DNA of 10,111 nt from Candidatus Hermodarchaeota archaeon (GCA_016839995.1 JAEOTD010000103.1:1-10111), one strand, 5' to 3'; numbered from the stretch's first letter, positions 1-7,161 are shown. Notes: generated by a model not told the origin, from the sequence alone. Numbers and translations are program-made.

Positions 1-2
1 CA

Positions 3-395
3 TTCGGGCACTCAATGGGGGCGGTGTTCAAAATGCCCCACGGCATCACAGTAGGTATGGTTCTTCCTTACTCCATTGAATATGCGATGAAGACCCATGC
101 TGATCTATATGGGGAATTCTCCCGAGCAATTGGAACCGCGACTCCCAACGATGACGACAAGACCGCCACCCTCAAGCTTCGTGACGCCGTCTGGAAACTG
201 ATGGATGAACTGGAAGTTCCACGAAGTATGAAAGCCTTTGGTATCTCCAAAGAGGACTTTGAGAAGAATTTCGACGATTTAGTTCGGTTCACACTTGAAT
301 CTGCTGTGAATATCTTCAATTGCCGTGAACCCTCCAACGACGAGATTGAACAGTTCTGGCACTACTTGTACGAGGGTAAATCAATCGATTTCTAG
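3..395 (+). CDS. Iron-containing alcohol dehydrogenase, C-terminal part (5' truncated by window edge)
   Basis: This is the last ~130 residues of a group III (iron-type) alcohol dehydrogenase; the N-terminal nucleotide-binding domain and the first metal ligands lie outside the window. The reading frame is open from the window edge, so the ATG at 15 is internal. The visible start reads FGHSMGAVFKMPHG, which matches the family signature (H-x-x-G then PHG, followed by a hydrophobic run ending in LP). By comparison with FucO-type enzymes, the His of PHG is a metal ligand and the His of GHSMG is the conserved His ten residues before it. The rest is the all-helical C-terminal domain. Such enzymes interconvert alcohols and aldehydes or ketones with NAD(P)H in the cytoplasm. 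An aldehyde ferredoxin oxidoreductase starts 45 nt downstream on the same strand, so the two probably share a transcript and a pathway. The substrate cannot be read from this part. Confidence 0.88.
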   Translation, partial: FGHSMGAVFKMPHGITVGMVLPYSIEYAMKTHADLYGEFSRAIGTATPNDDDKTATLKLRDAVWKLMDELEVPRSMKAFGISKEDFEKNFDDLVRFTLESAVNIFNCREPSNDEIEQFWHYLYEGKSIDF

Positions 396-440
396 CGATA
401 CCATCACTTGCTCATTCAACACAACAAAGGATTGGTTCAA

Positions 441-2282
441 ATGCCGAAGAAGAAAAGATATGGGTTCACAGGAAAAATCCTGCATGTGAACCTCTCAAAG
501 GGAACGATGAAAGAAACCACGACACCACTCGATTGGGCAACCCAGTTCATTGGTGGTTCGGGTCTGGCTGCAAGAATTCTTTATCCCCTCCTCTCTGAAA
601 AAACAGATCCCCTCGGACCAGATAATCCACTCCTCTTGTTGGCTGGGCCATGTGTTGGAACTGCTGTTCCCAGTGCAGGTCGAATGGCGATTTGCGCTCG
701 ATCACCACTCACCAGACTATGGGGTGAATCTGATATTGGTGGATATTTCGGAGCCGAAATGCGTCAATCGGGATATGACGGAATTTTAATTCAAGGTCGA
801 ACCGAAACACCTAGTTACCTATCGCTACTTTATGGGAAAGCGGAACTCAAATCGGCTGAACACCTGTGGACACACACCATTTCTAAAACACAGGAGCTTA
901 TACGGAAAGAGATCGATGAAAAACGGTTCTTCACCCTTAGTATAGGTCCAGCTGGGGAAAATCTTGTCAAATATGCTAACATCATGTCCGAAGGAGGAAG
1001 AGCTGCCGGACGCATGGGTCTTGGTGCAGTGATGGGTAGCAAGAATCTGAAGGCAATAGCAACGGTTGGTGATCAACCGATTCCTGTCGCGAACCACGAT
1101 GCCATTGTGAATCTTGCTCGAACAGCAAACAAGATTATGATGGAAGATTTCATGCCCGATTGTTATCGCATGATGGGAACTGCGACAGCTGTTGGGCCCT
1201 CGCAGGAAATTGGAGCGATGCCTAACAAATACTTTACCCAGGGTGAATTTCCAACTCATGATAATATCAGCGGCGCCACAATGTCTGAAACACGACTTGT
1301 GGGTTTCGATGGATGCCATCGGTGTCCCATTCAATGCGGTCGTGTTGTCGAAGTACCTGATGGACGCTATCAAGTGCCACGGGTGAGTGGGCCTGAGTAT
1401 GAAACTCTTGGGGCTCTGGGCTCAATGATGCTCATTGATGACTTGGATGCTGTGATAAAAGCAAGTTATCTGTGTGATGATTTTGGATTAGACACCATCA
1501 GTACTGGTAGTAGCATTGGATTTGCCTATTATCTGATGGACCAAGGTAAACTCACTCCAAAAGAGGTTGGAACGAAACTTGAATGGGGTGATCCCGAACC
1601 TGTTTTGTGGTTGATTCCTCAAATTGCTCATCGGGAAGGTTTTGGAGATATTTTGGCTGAGGGTACAAGGTTCATGGGTGAACAATTTAAGGCTGAAGAT
1701 TTAGCAGTTCACATAAAAGGCTTAGAAGTCTCTTGCTGGGATCCCCGGGCGCTCTTCGGCATGGCGACTAGCTATGCTACAAGCCCACGCGGCGGAACAC
1801 ATCTGGATGGAGACATGTATATGGTTCAGCAGGGACAGGTTCAAATGGCGCTGGGAATTGATTCAGATGACCCACAGACTGATGATGGAATTGCTGAGGT
1901 TGCAGCAAAGTCTCAAAGCTGGCGACAAGTTTCCAATTCTTTGATAATTTGCCATTTCCCCTCATTCATGGTTGATGAAATTGTACAATTCTATAACTAT
2001 GTTGTTGGTCGTGAAACAACGGCTCAAGAGTTACTGCATATTGGGGATCGCATCATCACCTTGAAACGGTTAATCAATCTGAATCTCGGGTTTTCACCAG
2101 ATGATGATCGACTACCTAAACTCCTCCTACAACCATTACCAGATGGAGGCACACGTGGAATGGTGCCGAATATCGAAAAGCAACTCAATGAATACTACGC
2201 CTACCGTGATTGGGATAGAAAAACGGGTCGTCCCACAGCTGCTGCCCTTAAAGCCGTTGGACTTGCTGATTTATCAGAATAA
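441..2282 (+). CDS. aor: Tungsten-dependent aldehyde:ferredoxin oxidoreductase
   Basis: Oxidises aldehydes to carboxylic acids in the cytoplasm and passes the electrons to ferredoxin through a [4Fe-4S] cluster; the active site is a tungsten bis-pterin cofactor. The 613-residue length is normal for the family. The N-terminal domain carries the pterin-binding GGRAAGRMG stretch (about residues 185-193) followed by GSKNLKAI. The cluster ligands C292-x2-C295-x3-C299 (GCHRCPIQCG) and a distal C504 (LIICHF) correspond closely to the four ligands of the Pyrococcus enzyme. The DxxGLD pterin motif is at 346-351. I chose ATG 441 because AAAGGA lies 9 nt upstream and the family usually begins a few residues before the GKILHVNL segment; an in-frame TTG at 408 would add 11 residues. 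It follows the alcohol dehydrogenase by 45 nt with no obvious promoter, so co-transcription is likely. Which paralogue (AOR, FOR, GOR or WOR-like) is not decidable here. Confidence 0.95.
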   Translation: MPKKKRYGFTGKILHVNLSKGTMKETTTPLDWATQFIGGSGLAARILYPLLSEKTDPLGPDNPLLLLAGPCVGTAVPSAGRMAICARSPLTRLWGESDIGGYFGAEMRQSGYDGILIQGRTETPSYLSLLYGKAELKSAEHLWTHTISKTQELIRKEIDEKRFFTLSIGPAGENLVKYANIMSEGGRAAGRMGLGAVMGSKNLKAIATVGDQPIPVANHDAIVNLARTANKIMMEDFMPDCYRMMGTATAVGPSQEIGAMPNKYFTQGEFPTHDNISGATMSETRLVGFDGCHRCPIQCGRVVEVPDGRYQVPRVSGPEYETLGALGSMMLIDDLDAVIKASYLCDDFGLDTISTGSSIGFAYYLMDQGKLTPKEVGTKLEWGDPEPVLWLIPQIAHREGFGDILAEGTRFMGEQFKAEDLAVHIKGLEVSCWDPRALFGMATSYATSPRGGTHLDGDMYMVQQGQVQMALGIDSDDPQTDDGIAEVAAKSQSWRQVSNSLIICHFPSFMVDEIVQFYNYVVGRETTAQELLHIGDRIITLKRLINLNLGFSPDDDRLPKLLLQPLPDGGTRGMVPNIEKQLNEYYAYRDWDRKTGRPTAAALKAVGLADLSE

Positions 2283-2320
2283 AGGATTCCGGTGAATCTA
2301 ATTCAGATAGAACCATGGAA

Positions 2321-2330
2321 ACCCATTTTT
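2321..2330 (+). terminator. Possible oligo-T terminator after aor
   Basis: An ACCCATTTTT run lies about 40 nt after the AOR stop codon. Archaeal transcription often ends at T-runs without a hairpin, and a new promoter and gene follow. Weak evidence from sequence alone. Confidence 0.25.
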
Positions 2331-2384
2331 AAACCAGACTTCTCCTGAAGATATCTATTGGCTAAATTCAGCGAGGCTGTTCTA

Positions 2385-2399
2385 CCAAAAGGTTTATGC
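2385..2399 (+). promoter_or_regulatory. Candidate archaeal promoter (BRE/TATA) for the 2440 gene
   Basis: The stretch CCAAAAGGTTTATGC has an A-rich BRE-like part followed by a TATA-like TTTATG at about 2393-2398. A start site about 25 nt downstream would give a leader of roughly 15-20 nt before the GTG at 2440, which still includes the Shine-Dalgarno site. Placement is by pattern only. Confidence 0.35.
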
Positions 2400-2439
2400 T
2401 GTGCAAAACCCTGCGACGAATACGCTTAGGTGAATTATT

Positions 2440-2823
2440 GTGGTTTTTTGTCCCACCGCCCGTGGTCCGTGTAAAGGGAGAGCTAATTGTCGACTCTGGA
2501 TTCGTGGTCGGCTACTCTACACTGACTCCAAGCTCCTAGCTGCTCAACTCGCCCGATGGGCACTTCACCAAGCAAATCCTACTCCAACTAAAACCCTTAC
2601 TCCTGCCATACGTGAAGGGTTTTGGGAAGATCAGGGACTTCCAAATATTCAGCGGGAAACTCTTATCGACCGCTATCTCCGAGAAAAAGTAGCCGAAGTC
2701 GAACAACTAGCATTACAATGGATACAAAGCCCAGGATTTCACGAGACGCTTTTAGACGAAAAACGTGAAAAGGCTAGGGAATCATCTGGGCCCCATACAC
2801 CACACTGCAAGTCCCCTCCGTAG
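2440..2823 (+). CDS. Small uncharacterised protein with N-terminal three-cysteine cluster
   Basis: I do not recognise this 127-residue protein. A perfect-looking AGGTGA lies 6 nt before the GTG start, an in-frame TGA overlaps that site so no earlier start is possible, and codon use (CGN arginines, mixed GC) is like the neighbours, so I treat it as real. Near the N-terminus is CPTARGPCKGRANCRLWIRG (Cys 4, 11 and 17), a C-P-x5-C-x5-C-x2-W arrangement seen in small metal-binding proteins. The middle is helical and charged, with a likely amphipathic helix around residues 80-100 (RYLREKVAEVEQLALQW). No membrane segment or signal peptide is visible. The last ~15 codons run antisense into the 3' end of hypD, a tail-to-tail overlap of 50 nt, and their composition (SSGPHTPHCKSPP) looks like antisense spill-over rather than a conserved end. 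No function is proposed; metal or Fe-S binding is only a possibility. Confidence 0.6.
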   Translation: MVFCPTARGPCKGRANCRLWIRGRLLYTDSKLLAAQLARWALHQANPTPTKTLTPAIREGFWEDQGLPNIQRETLIDRYLREKVAEVEQLALQWIQSPGFHETLLDEKREKARESSGPHTPHCKSPP

Positions 2824-3895
2824 AAACCATGCACGGGCCAATCGGATTTTCTGGGGTACATTTAGTCCCAAAGAGAGGACATTCCCCAGGACGCATGATG
2901 CCTCGAAGTACTTCACCACATTTGCATCCCGGTGGCATCTCGAATTTTTGAGGTTCAAGCTCAATTTCAAATCGTGTGCGTACATCAAAGGACATGTATT
3001 CTTCCCGTAATGCAAGACCCGATTCGGGAATGATGCCTATTCCTCGCCATCGAGAATCGACGGGTACAAACACTTGATCGATTATTTCACGGGCCCGCAC
3101 ATTTCCCTCATAGGTGACTGCTCGAGTATACTCGTTTTCAACTTCGCCTCGACCATCTTTGACCTGTTGAAGCAGCATCACAATACCTAAGAGAACATCC
3201 AGGGGCTCGAATCCTGCGATGACCTGGGGAACCTTCCATTGTTTGGAGATGTGTTCATACCCTTGGACTCCGATGATTACGGATACATGACCCGGTAGAA
3301 GAAAGCCGTGTAATCCCACTTCGCCTTGGTCGAGAAGAAACTCTTCTGCAGGTGGAATCAGTCGGTGACTGACCAAGACGCTGAAATTGTTGGGGGCGTC
3401 GCCCAGGATTTCTGCAGCGGTCGGTGGGGTGGTGGTTTCGAAGCCTATCGCGAAATGCACGACTTCTTTGTCTGGATTTTCCTTCGCCGCAATGATGGCA
3501 TCCATCATACTATAGACAACTTGTACTTTAGCGCCTTTGCTCCTTACCGCGTTCAATGAGCCCAAATCACCTGCAGGAACCCGCATCATATCTCCAAAGG
3601 TGGTAAGTAGTGCATTCGGTTGATTGGCCACTGCAATCGCCAATGCAACATCTTCCGGAGGACACACGCAAACAGGGCAGCCAGGACCCGCAATGAGTTC
3701 CACATTCTCTGGTAGTAAGTCTCGCAATCCTGAATGGGTGATTGTATATTCATGTGTACCACAAAGATGCATGAATTTGAAGGTGCGATTCTTCGATAGT
3801 TCTTTGATTTTTTGTGCAGCTTTTTGAGCAAGTTGGGGATCTCGAAATCCCTTCTGCAATTCTAGTGGATCCATATTCGCGAAGCTTCCGGCCAT
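2774..3895 (-). CDS. hypD: Hydrogenase maturation protein HypD
   Basis: HypD is the Fe-S scaffold on which, with HypC and HypE, the Fe(CN)2CO group of [NiFe]-hydrogenases is assembled in the cytoplasm. The 373-residue protein has all the family marks: CGTHE at 45-49, GPGCPVCVCPP with Cys 73, 76 and 78, GFETT at 151-155, and a C-terminal cysteine-rich domain (CKCGEVLRG, GECPLFGTKC, GPCMVSTEGTC) that binds the [4Fe-4S] cluster. C45, C73 and C76 match the catalytic cysteines of the E. coli protein by position. The start is well set: GGAGGA (3902-3907) is 6 nt before the ATG. hypC, hypE, hypF, hypA and hypB are not in the window, so the maturation genes are scattered here. Its presence means the cell makes at least one [NiFe]-hydrogenase. 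A TATA-like box at about 3949-3956 would give a ~30 nt leader. The gene ends convergently inside the small protein gene at 2440-2823. Confidence 0.97.
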   Translation of the reverse strand: MAGSFANMDPLELQKGFRDPQLAQKAAQKIKELSKNRTFKFMHLCGTHEYTITHSGLRDLLPENVELIAGPGCPVCVCPPEDVALAIAVANQPNALLTTFGDMMRVPAGDLGSLNAVRSKGAKVQVVYSMMDAIIAAKENPDKEVVHFAIGFETTTPPTAAEILGDAPNNFSVLVSHRLIPPAEEFLLDQGEVGLHGFLLPGHVSVIIGVQGYEHISKQWKVPQVIAGFEPLDVLLGIVMLLQQVKDGRGEVENEYTRAVTYEGNVRAREIIDQVFVPVDSRWRGIGIIPESGLALREEYMSFDVRTRFEIELEPQKFEMPPGCKCGEVLRGIMRPGECPLFGTKCTPENPIGPCMVSTEGTCSVVYGAQMIP

Positions 3896-3948
3896 CAGGA
3901 GTCCTCCACATATCGGTTCCTATCAAGGGTACAATTACCAGTCGAGTA

Positions 3949-3960
3949 CAATATACTTCT
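3949..3960 (-). promoter_or_regulatory. Candidate TATA box for hypD
   Basis: On the minus strand the sequence reads AGAAGTATATTG, a purine-rich BRE-like part followed by GTATATT. Initiation about 25 nt downstream would fall near 3925-3930 and leave a ~30 nt leader containing GGAGGA. Judged by pattern and spacing only. Confidence 0.4.
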
Positions 3961-3975
3961 TTCGCAGTTACGTCA

Positions 3976-3984
3976 CATTATATG
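3976..3984 (+). promoter_or_regulatory. Candidate TATA box for the osmC-family gene
   Basis: CATTATATG on the plus strand lies about 60 nt before the start codon, so initiation about 25 nt downstream would give a ~35-40 nt leader. It sits back to back with the hypD box, 20 nt away, so the two genes probably share a control region. Confidence 0.4.
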
Positions 3985-4044
3985 GTTTGAATCTCCCGAA
4001 CAGCTAAAAGTGGTCTCAAATTCAGTTTTGATGAGTTGGTTACA

Positions 4045-4497
4045 GTGAGTGACGAAACGCCTGAAACTCATGAATTTCAAGTACAAATCAAATGGATTGG
4101 TGGCAAAGAAGGAACCATCGCGTTAGAAGGGAAACAGGATCTCCCTCTCAGTTCACCCATCCAATGGGAAGGAAAACCCGAAAGATATTCCCCTCACGAC
4201 CTCTTCATATCCGCAGTGACCGGGTGCTATATTACCACCTTTGCCAGCATGATGAAACGGATGAAGCAATCACTAACTGCTCACAAGGTATCAGGTCGTG
4301 GACTCCTCAATAAACATCCAGAAGGTGGCTGGTATTTCACAGACATCTACATTACCATGGAGATAACCATACCAAAAGAGACTGTACTCAACCAGGTGAA
4401 ACGTGCAATAACGTTGACCGAGAAGTATTGTCAAATCTCCCGATCAGTTGCCTGTAAGGTTCATGTTACGCCCCACATCATGCAACTCGAGGAGTAA
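4045..4497 (+). CDS. OsmC/Ohr-family protein (predicted thiol peroxidase)
   Basis: OsmC/Ohr proteins are small cytoplasmic dimers that reduce organic or fatty-acid hydroperoxides with a pair of cysteines. This 150-residue protein has both: C61 in the helix context HDLFISAVTGCYITTF and C129 in TEKYCQISRSV, the usual spacing. The N-terminal part (FQVQIKWIGGKEG...) is the beta-rich half and the C-terminus is HVTPHIMQLEE. The frame has no ATG: the candidates are TTG 4036 and GTG 4045. I took the GTG because it leaves room for a weak purine-rich site (GATGAG, 9 nt upstream), but the TTG would only add three residues. It is transcribed divergently from hypD, with candidate back-to-back promoters. 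An anaerobe would use it against oxidative damage to its many Fe-S enzymes. Some OsmC relatives have other, unknown roles, so peroxidase activity is an inference from the cysteines. Confidence 0.88.
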   Translation: MSDETPETHEFQVQIKWIGGKEGTIALEGKQDLPLSSPIQWEGKPERYSPHDLFISAVTGCYITTFASMMKRMKQSLTAHKVSGRGLLNKHPEGGWYFTDIYITMEITIPKETVLNQVKRAITLTEKYCQISRSVACKVHVTPHIMQLEE

Positions 4498-4585
4498 CCA
4501 ACTACTTATCTTGCGTTTATGGTGTGGTCTGGCAGGTTTAAGTAGGTTGATATCCATTTTGGTCTGCAAAACGATTTCAGTACTG

Positions 4586-5632
4586 ATGGTGATTCAATTG
4601 AGCAAAGAAAAGCTTGGTTTCGAACATTTAGAAGCTAATGTGATTGTGTCAGGAAAATGCTGTAGTTGTGGAAGCTGTGAGGCGGCCTGTCCAATCGGAG
4701 CCATCGAACTTCAAAATTTGCAACCCACACTGGTAAAGGATTGTACCAAATGTGAATTTTGTTGGAAATCGTGTCCTCGGATGATTGATGATTACTCACC
4801 AATCTATGCCCAAGTGTTTGGTGAAGAGGCTCAAAGGGATCCCGCCTTAGGTGTGTATCGCCATGCCTACGCCCTTCGTAATGCCGATGAATCAATTCGC
4901 AAACGGGCTCAGGATGGTGGCGTGGTCACCGCGATTCTCGTGCATTTGCTTGAATCTGGAGTAATTGAAGGTGCGGTTATCTCTGGAGTTGATCCCAACG
5001 AACCATGGAAACCCAAACCAATGGTAGCAACTACGCGCAAGGAAATCATTTCAGCAACCAAGTCGCGATATACTCGGTCCCCGAATCTTATCGCTTTGAA
5101 GGAAGCTCTCAAAGAACGAAAACTCAAGCAAATTGCCGTGGTTGGAACCCCCTGCCATATCCAAGCCATCCAACGAATGCGCCTCGCTCCACTTAAAAAA
5201 GTTGACCGTTCTGTAGTTATGACGATAGGACTCTTCTGTAGTGAGACCTTCAAATTCAAGGAACTCATGGAAGACAAAATCGTTGGGGAACTCAATGTTC
5301 CATTGGAAAATCTCCGAAAACTCGACATCAAGGGTAAACTTCTCGTGTATCCTCGAGGTGCCAAAGAATCGCTAAAGATCCCGTTGAGTGAGGCACAGGA
5401 CTGGATTGACCCCGGGTGCCATGGATGCAAAGACTTCGCCTCTGACTTTGCTGACATCTCCGTGGGCGGAGCAGGAACTCCAGGTAAATGGTCATCAGTA
5501 CTCGCACGTAGTGAACGGGGTCAAGTAGTTCTGGAAGAAATGATCAATGCCGGTATTTTCCTGTATGAAGAGCTACCAGAAGAAAGCCTTGAACGTCTTC
5601 GCAAAATCGCAGCACCCAAAATCAGTTCCTAG
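4586..5632 (+). CDS. F420-binding flavoprotein with two [4Fe-4S] ferredoxin clusters (FrhB/FpoF-like)
   Basis: A 348-residue member of the coenzyme F420 hydrogenase/dehydrogenase beta-subunit family. These cytoplasmic flavoproteins move hydride between F420 and FAD and single electrons through Fe-S clusters. Two complete ferredoxin motifs are at the N-terminus, C25-x2-C28-x2-C31-x3-C35-P and C53-x2-C56-x2-C59-x3-C63-P. After these comes the FrhB body, with QDGGVVTAIL, VVGTPCHIQA, GLFCSETF, GCHGCKDF and ADISVGGAG. Length and order match FpoF/FqoF, the electron-input subunit of F420H2 dehydrogenase, but also free-standing F420:ferredoxin oxidoreductases and the beta subunits of F420-linked formate dehydrogenase or sulfite reductase. 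The frame is open further upstream to 4448, overlapping osmC, but that stretch lacks family similarity. ATG 4586 is my choice; TTG 4598, with GGTGAT 4 nt before it, is a serious alternative. Its neighbour mtd, which makes or uses F420H2, strengthens the F420 assignment. Confidence 0.9.
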   Translation: MVIQLSKEKLGFEHLEANVIVSGKCCSCGSCEAACPIGAIELQNLQPTLVKDCTKCEFCWKSCPRMIDDYSPIYAQVFGEEAQRDPALGVYRHAYALRNADESIRKRAQDGGVVTAILVHLLESGVIEGAVISGVDPNEPWKPKPMVATTRKEIISATKSRYTRSPNLIALKEALKERKLKQIAVVGTPCHIQAIQRMRLAPLKKVDRSVVMTIGLFCSETFKFKELMEDKIVGELNVPLENLRKLDIKGKLLVYPRGAKESLKIPLSEAQDWIDPGCHGCKDFASDFADISVGGAGTPGKWSSVLARSERGQVVLEEMINAGIFLYEELPEESLERLRKIAAPKISS

Positions 5633-5670
5633 TACATTTTCGACAATACCCTTCATCTGTCCACCAATGT

Positions 5671-5680
5671 AAACATTTTT
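5671..5680 (+). terminator. Possible oligo-T terminator after the FpoF-like gene
   Basis: AAACATTTTT lies about 40 nt past the stop codon. It could end transcription in the archaeal manner, but the same 113-nt gap could equally be read through into mtd. Confidence 0.2.
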
Positions 5681-5683
5681 GAC

Positions 5684-5709
5684 ACTAGACCACGCCAGAA
5701 GCTTCTAGT
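5684..5709. repeat. Nested inverted repeats upstream of mtd
   Basis: ACTAGA (5684-5689) and TCTAGT (5704-5709) are perfect reverse complements 14 nt apart. A second perfect palindrome, AGAAGCTTCT (5697-5706), overlaps the right arm. They lie 37-62 nt before the mtd start, where a regulator site or leader hairpin could sit. Short palindromes also arise by chance. Confidence 0.3.
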
Positions 5710-5745
5710 TTTCATCCCTGAAATGAATTGGATGGTGGTCAAATA

Positions 5746-6594
5746 ATGAGCTCTTCTCCCTTCCTCCTCGGTGTCCTAAAACTAGGCAATATCGGAGCGT
5801 CCCCCCTACTTGAACTTCTCTTCGATGAACGCGCAGATCGTGAAGACTTCGACGTCGTATTAATTGGCTCTGGAGCCAAGATGGATGAAGCTGCAGCTGA
5901 ACGAAGCGCGAAACTGATTATCGAACAAAAGCCACACCTGGTTCTCATACCAAGCCCTAATGCCGCACTCAAAGGTCCTGCAAAAGCCCGAGAACTCATC
6001 AAAGAAGCAGGCATTCCAGTGATTCTCCTCTCGGATCTGTTACCTAAAGATCAACGCGAAACTCTTGCAGGAGCTGGATTCGGGTATATCTTACTCCCTG
6101 CAGATTCCATGATAGGAGCGCGACGGGAATTCTTAGATCCCACTGAGATGGTGCTCTTCAATGTAGATGTCATACGAGTGCTTGCTGCCAGTGGTGCACT
6201 ACGACGGGTCCAACTTGCCCTCGATGCTGTCATCGCTAGTATATCCGCAGGAAAAACACCCAAGTTACCCACTCTTGTTGTAAACGCTGCCAAAGCCGTC
6301 AGTGCAGGACAGTTTTCGAATCCGTACGCTAAAGTGAAAGCTAGAGCAGCCTATGAGATTGCTGTTGCGGTTGCTGCCATTAACGTCAAAGGGTGCTTCA
6401 AACAAAAAGAGCACGAAAAGTACATTCCCACGGTTGCAAGTGCCCATGAAATGATGCGAACTGCAGCCCTCCTAGCAGATGAAGCTCGTGAAATCGAAAA
6501 ATACGGAGACAGTCTCCATCGATCCCCGCATTTCAACGACGGAACCGTTGGGACCTTAACAAAGCTAGGAACTAAACCTGCGAGGCCAAAGTAG
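5746..6594 (+). CDS. mtd: F420-dependent methylenetetrahydromethanopterin dehydrogenase
   Basis: Mtd reversibly oxidises methylene-H4MPT to methenyl-H4MPT with F420 as hydride acceptor, a cytoplasmic step of the tetrahydromethanopterin C1 pathway (methanogenesis or the archaeal Wood-Ljungdahl branch). The 282-residue length is typical. The family's characteristic stretches are present in order: GVLKLGNIGASPLLELLFDE at the N-terminus, GPAKARELIKEAGIPVI, GFGYILLPADSMIGARREF, LDPTEM at about 130-135, then FNVDVIRVLAASGALRRVQ and a C-terminal helical part with YIPTVASAHEMMRTAALLAD. ATG 5746 is favoured because GGTGGTC lies 5 nt before it; earlier in-frame TTG 5728 and ATG 5731 would put that site inside the gene. 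No methanogenesis-specific gene is seen in the window, so a role in acetogenic or C1-assimilating metabolism is as likely as methanogenesis. It follows an F420 flavoprotein gene by 113 nt on the same strand. Confidence 0.95.
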   Translation: MSSSPFLLGVLKLGNIGASPLLELLFDERADREDFDVVLIGSGAKMDEAAAERSAKLIIEQKPHLVLIPSPNAALKGPAKARELIKEAGIPVILLSDLLPKDQRETLAGAGFGYILLPADSMIGARREFLDPTEMVLFNVDVIRVLAASGALRRVQLALDAVIASISAGKTPKLPTLVVNAAKAVSAGQFSNPYAKVKARAAYEIAVAVAAINVKGCFKQKEHEKYIPTVASAHEMMRTAALLADEAREIEKYGDSLHRSPHFNDGTVGTLTKLGTKPARPK

Positions 6595-6663
6595 TCTCCT
6601 CACTCCTGCGATTCCAGTATCAAGTCGAAAAATAGGAAACTAATGGATGCTCTTCGGAGTATT

Positions 6664-7161
6664 CTATTTCTTCGGCTTGTCAAGACGTGGTGATTCCCAA
6701 TCCTTCCGGAGTGGATAGACGTCTTTGGGCCAATCTTCGGGCAAGATTAGTCGCGTGAGATTGGGATGCCCTTTGAATTTAATTCCTAAGAGATCGTGCA
6801 CCTCGCGCTCATACAAGGTTGCACCAGGAATTAGCGGAGTGATGGAATCTACGTCAGGATGTGAGGTGGGAACCTGAAGATGTAAACTCACTGAGACCGC
6901 CTTCACCTCAAAGTGGTAAATGACGGCCAGTTCGCCTCCTAAGTCCATTCCAGTAATTGTTGATAGATGGGTTAACCCCCATTCCTGTTTCATCCATTCA
7001 ACCGCTTTACGCACAGCTTCCGCCTTGACGGTCACATAGATACTGTGCTCTCGTAAGAACTCGGAAGAAACGAAATCGGCATCCATGGCTTTTTCAATCT
7101 CAGCCATCATGCCCGCTTCTTTCTTAGTAGGTTTTTTCGGGGGTTTCTCTTCTTTTGCCAT
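6664..7161 (-). CDS. nuoC: NADH dehydrogenase 30 kDa / NuoC-like subunit of a complex I- or hydrogenase-type complex
   Basis: Peripheral-arm subunit homologous to NuoC, FpoC and the matching subunit of Ech/Mbh hydrogenases. It packs against the NuoB/NuoD core on the cytoplasmic side and has no cofactor of its own. The diagnostic region is near the C-terminus: YEREVHDLLGIKFKGHPNL (from about residue 117), then LTRLILPEDW and PLRKDW at about 150-155. The N-terminal ~17 residues are a Lys/Pro-rich tail (KPPKKPTKKE) not needed for the fold; M18 or M19 could be internal starts. GGAGG (7171-7175), 9 nt before the ATG at 7161, supports the longer form. It is the last gene of an A-B-C cluster, 32 nt after nuoB, and ends 69 nt from the convergent mtd. 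In nearly all complexes of this kind nuoD or its hydrogenase counterpart follows or is fused to nuoC; here it does not. Confidence 0.93.
   Translation of the reverse strand: MAKEEKPPKKPTKKEAGMMAEIEKAMDADFVSSEFLREHSIYVTVKAEAVRKAVEWMKQEWGLTHLSTITGMDLGGELAVIYHFEVKAVSVSLHLQVPTSHPDVDSITPLIPGATLYEREVHDLLGIKFKGHPNLTRLILPEDWPKDVYPLRKDWESPRLDKPKK

Noticed and set aside
825..1373. Long minus-strand open frame inside aor, and another opposite the FpoF-like gene (4909-5457)
   Set aside because: Both are antisense to strongly conserved coding sequence, have no recognisable domains and no ribosome site, and are explained by codon composition of the sense gene.
4448..4585. Extension of the FpoF-like gene by 46 codons to overlap the osmC gene
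   Set aside because: The extra residues have no family similarity, the overlap with osmC would be 50 nt, and ATG/TTG starts at 4586/4598 put the first ferredoxin motif at the usual distance from the N-terminus.
6595..6663. Strong hairpin terminator between the convergent mtd and nuoC ends
   Set aside because: I looked for an inverted repeat and saw none; only a modest T-run on the minus strand (CTATTTTT, near 6627-6634) that I would not call.
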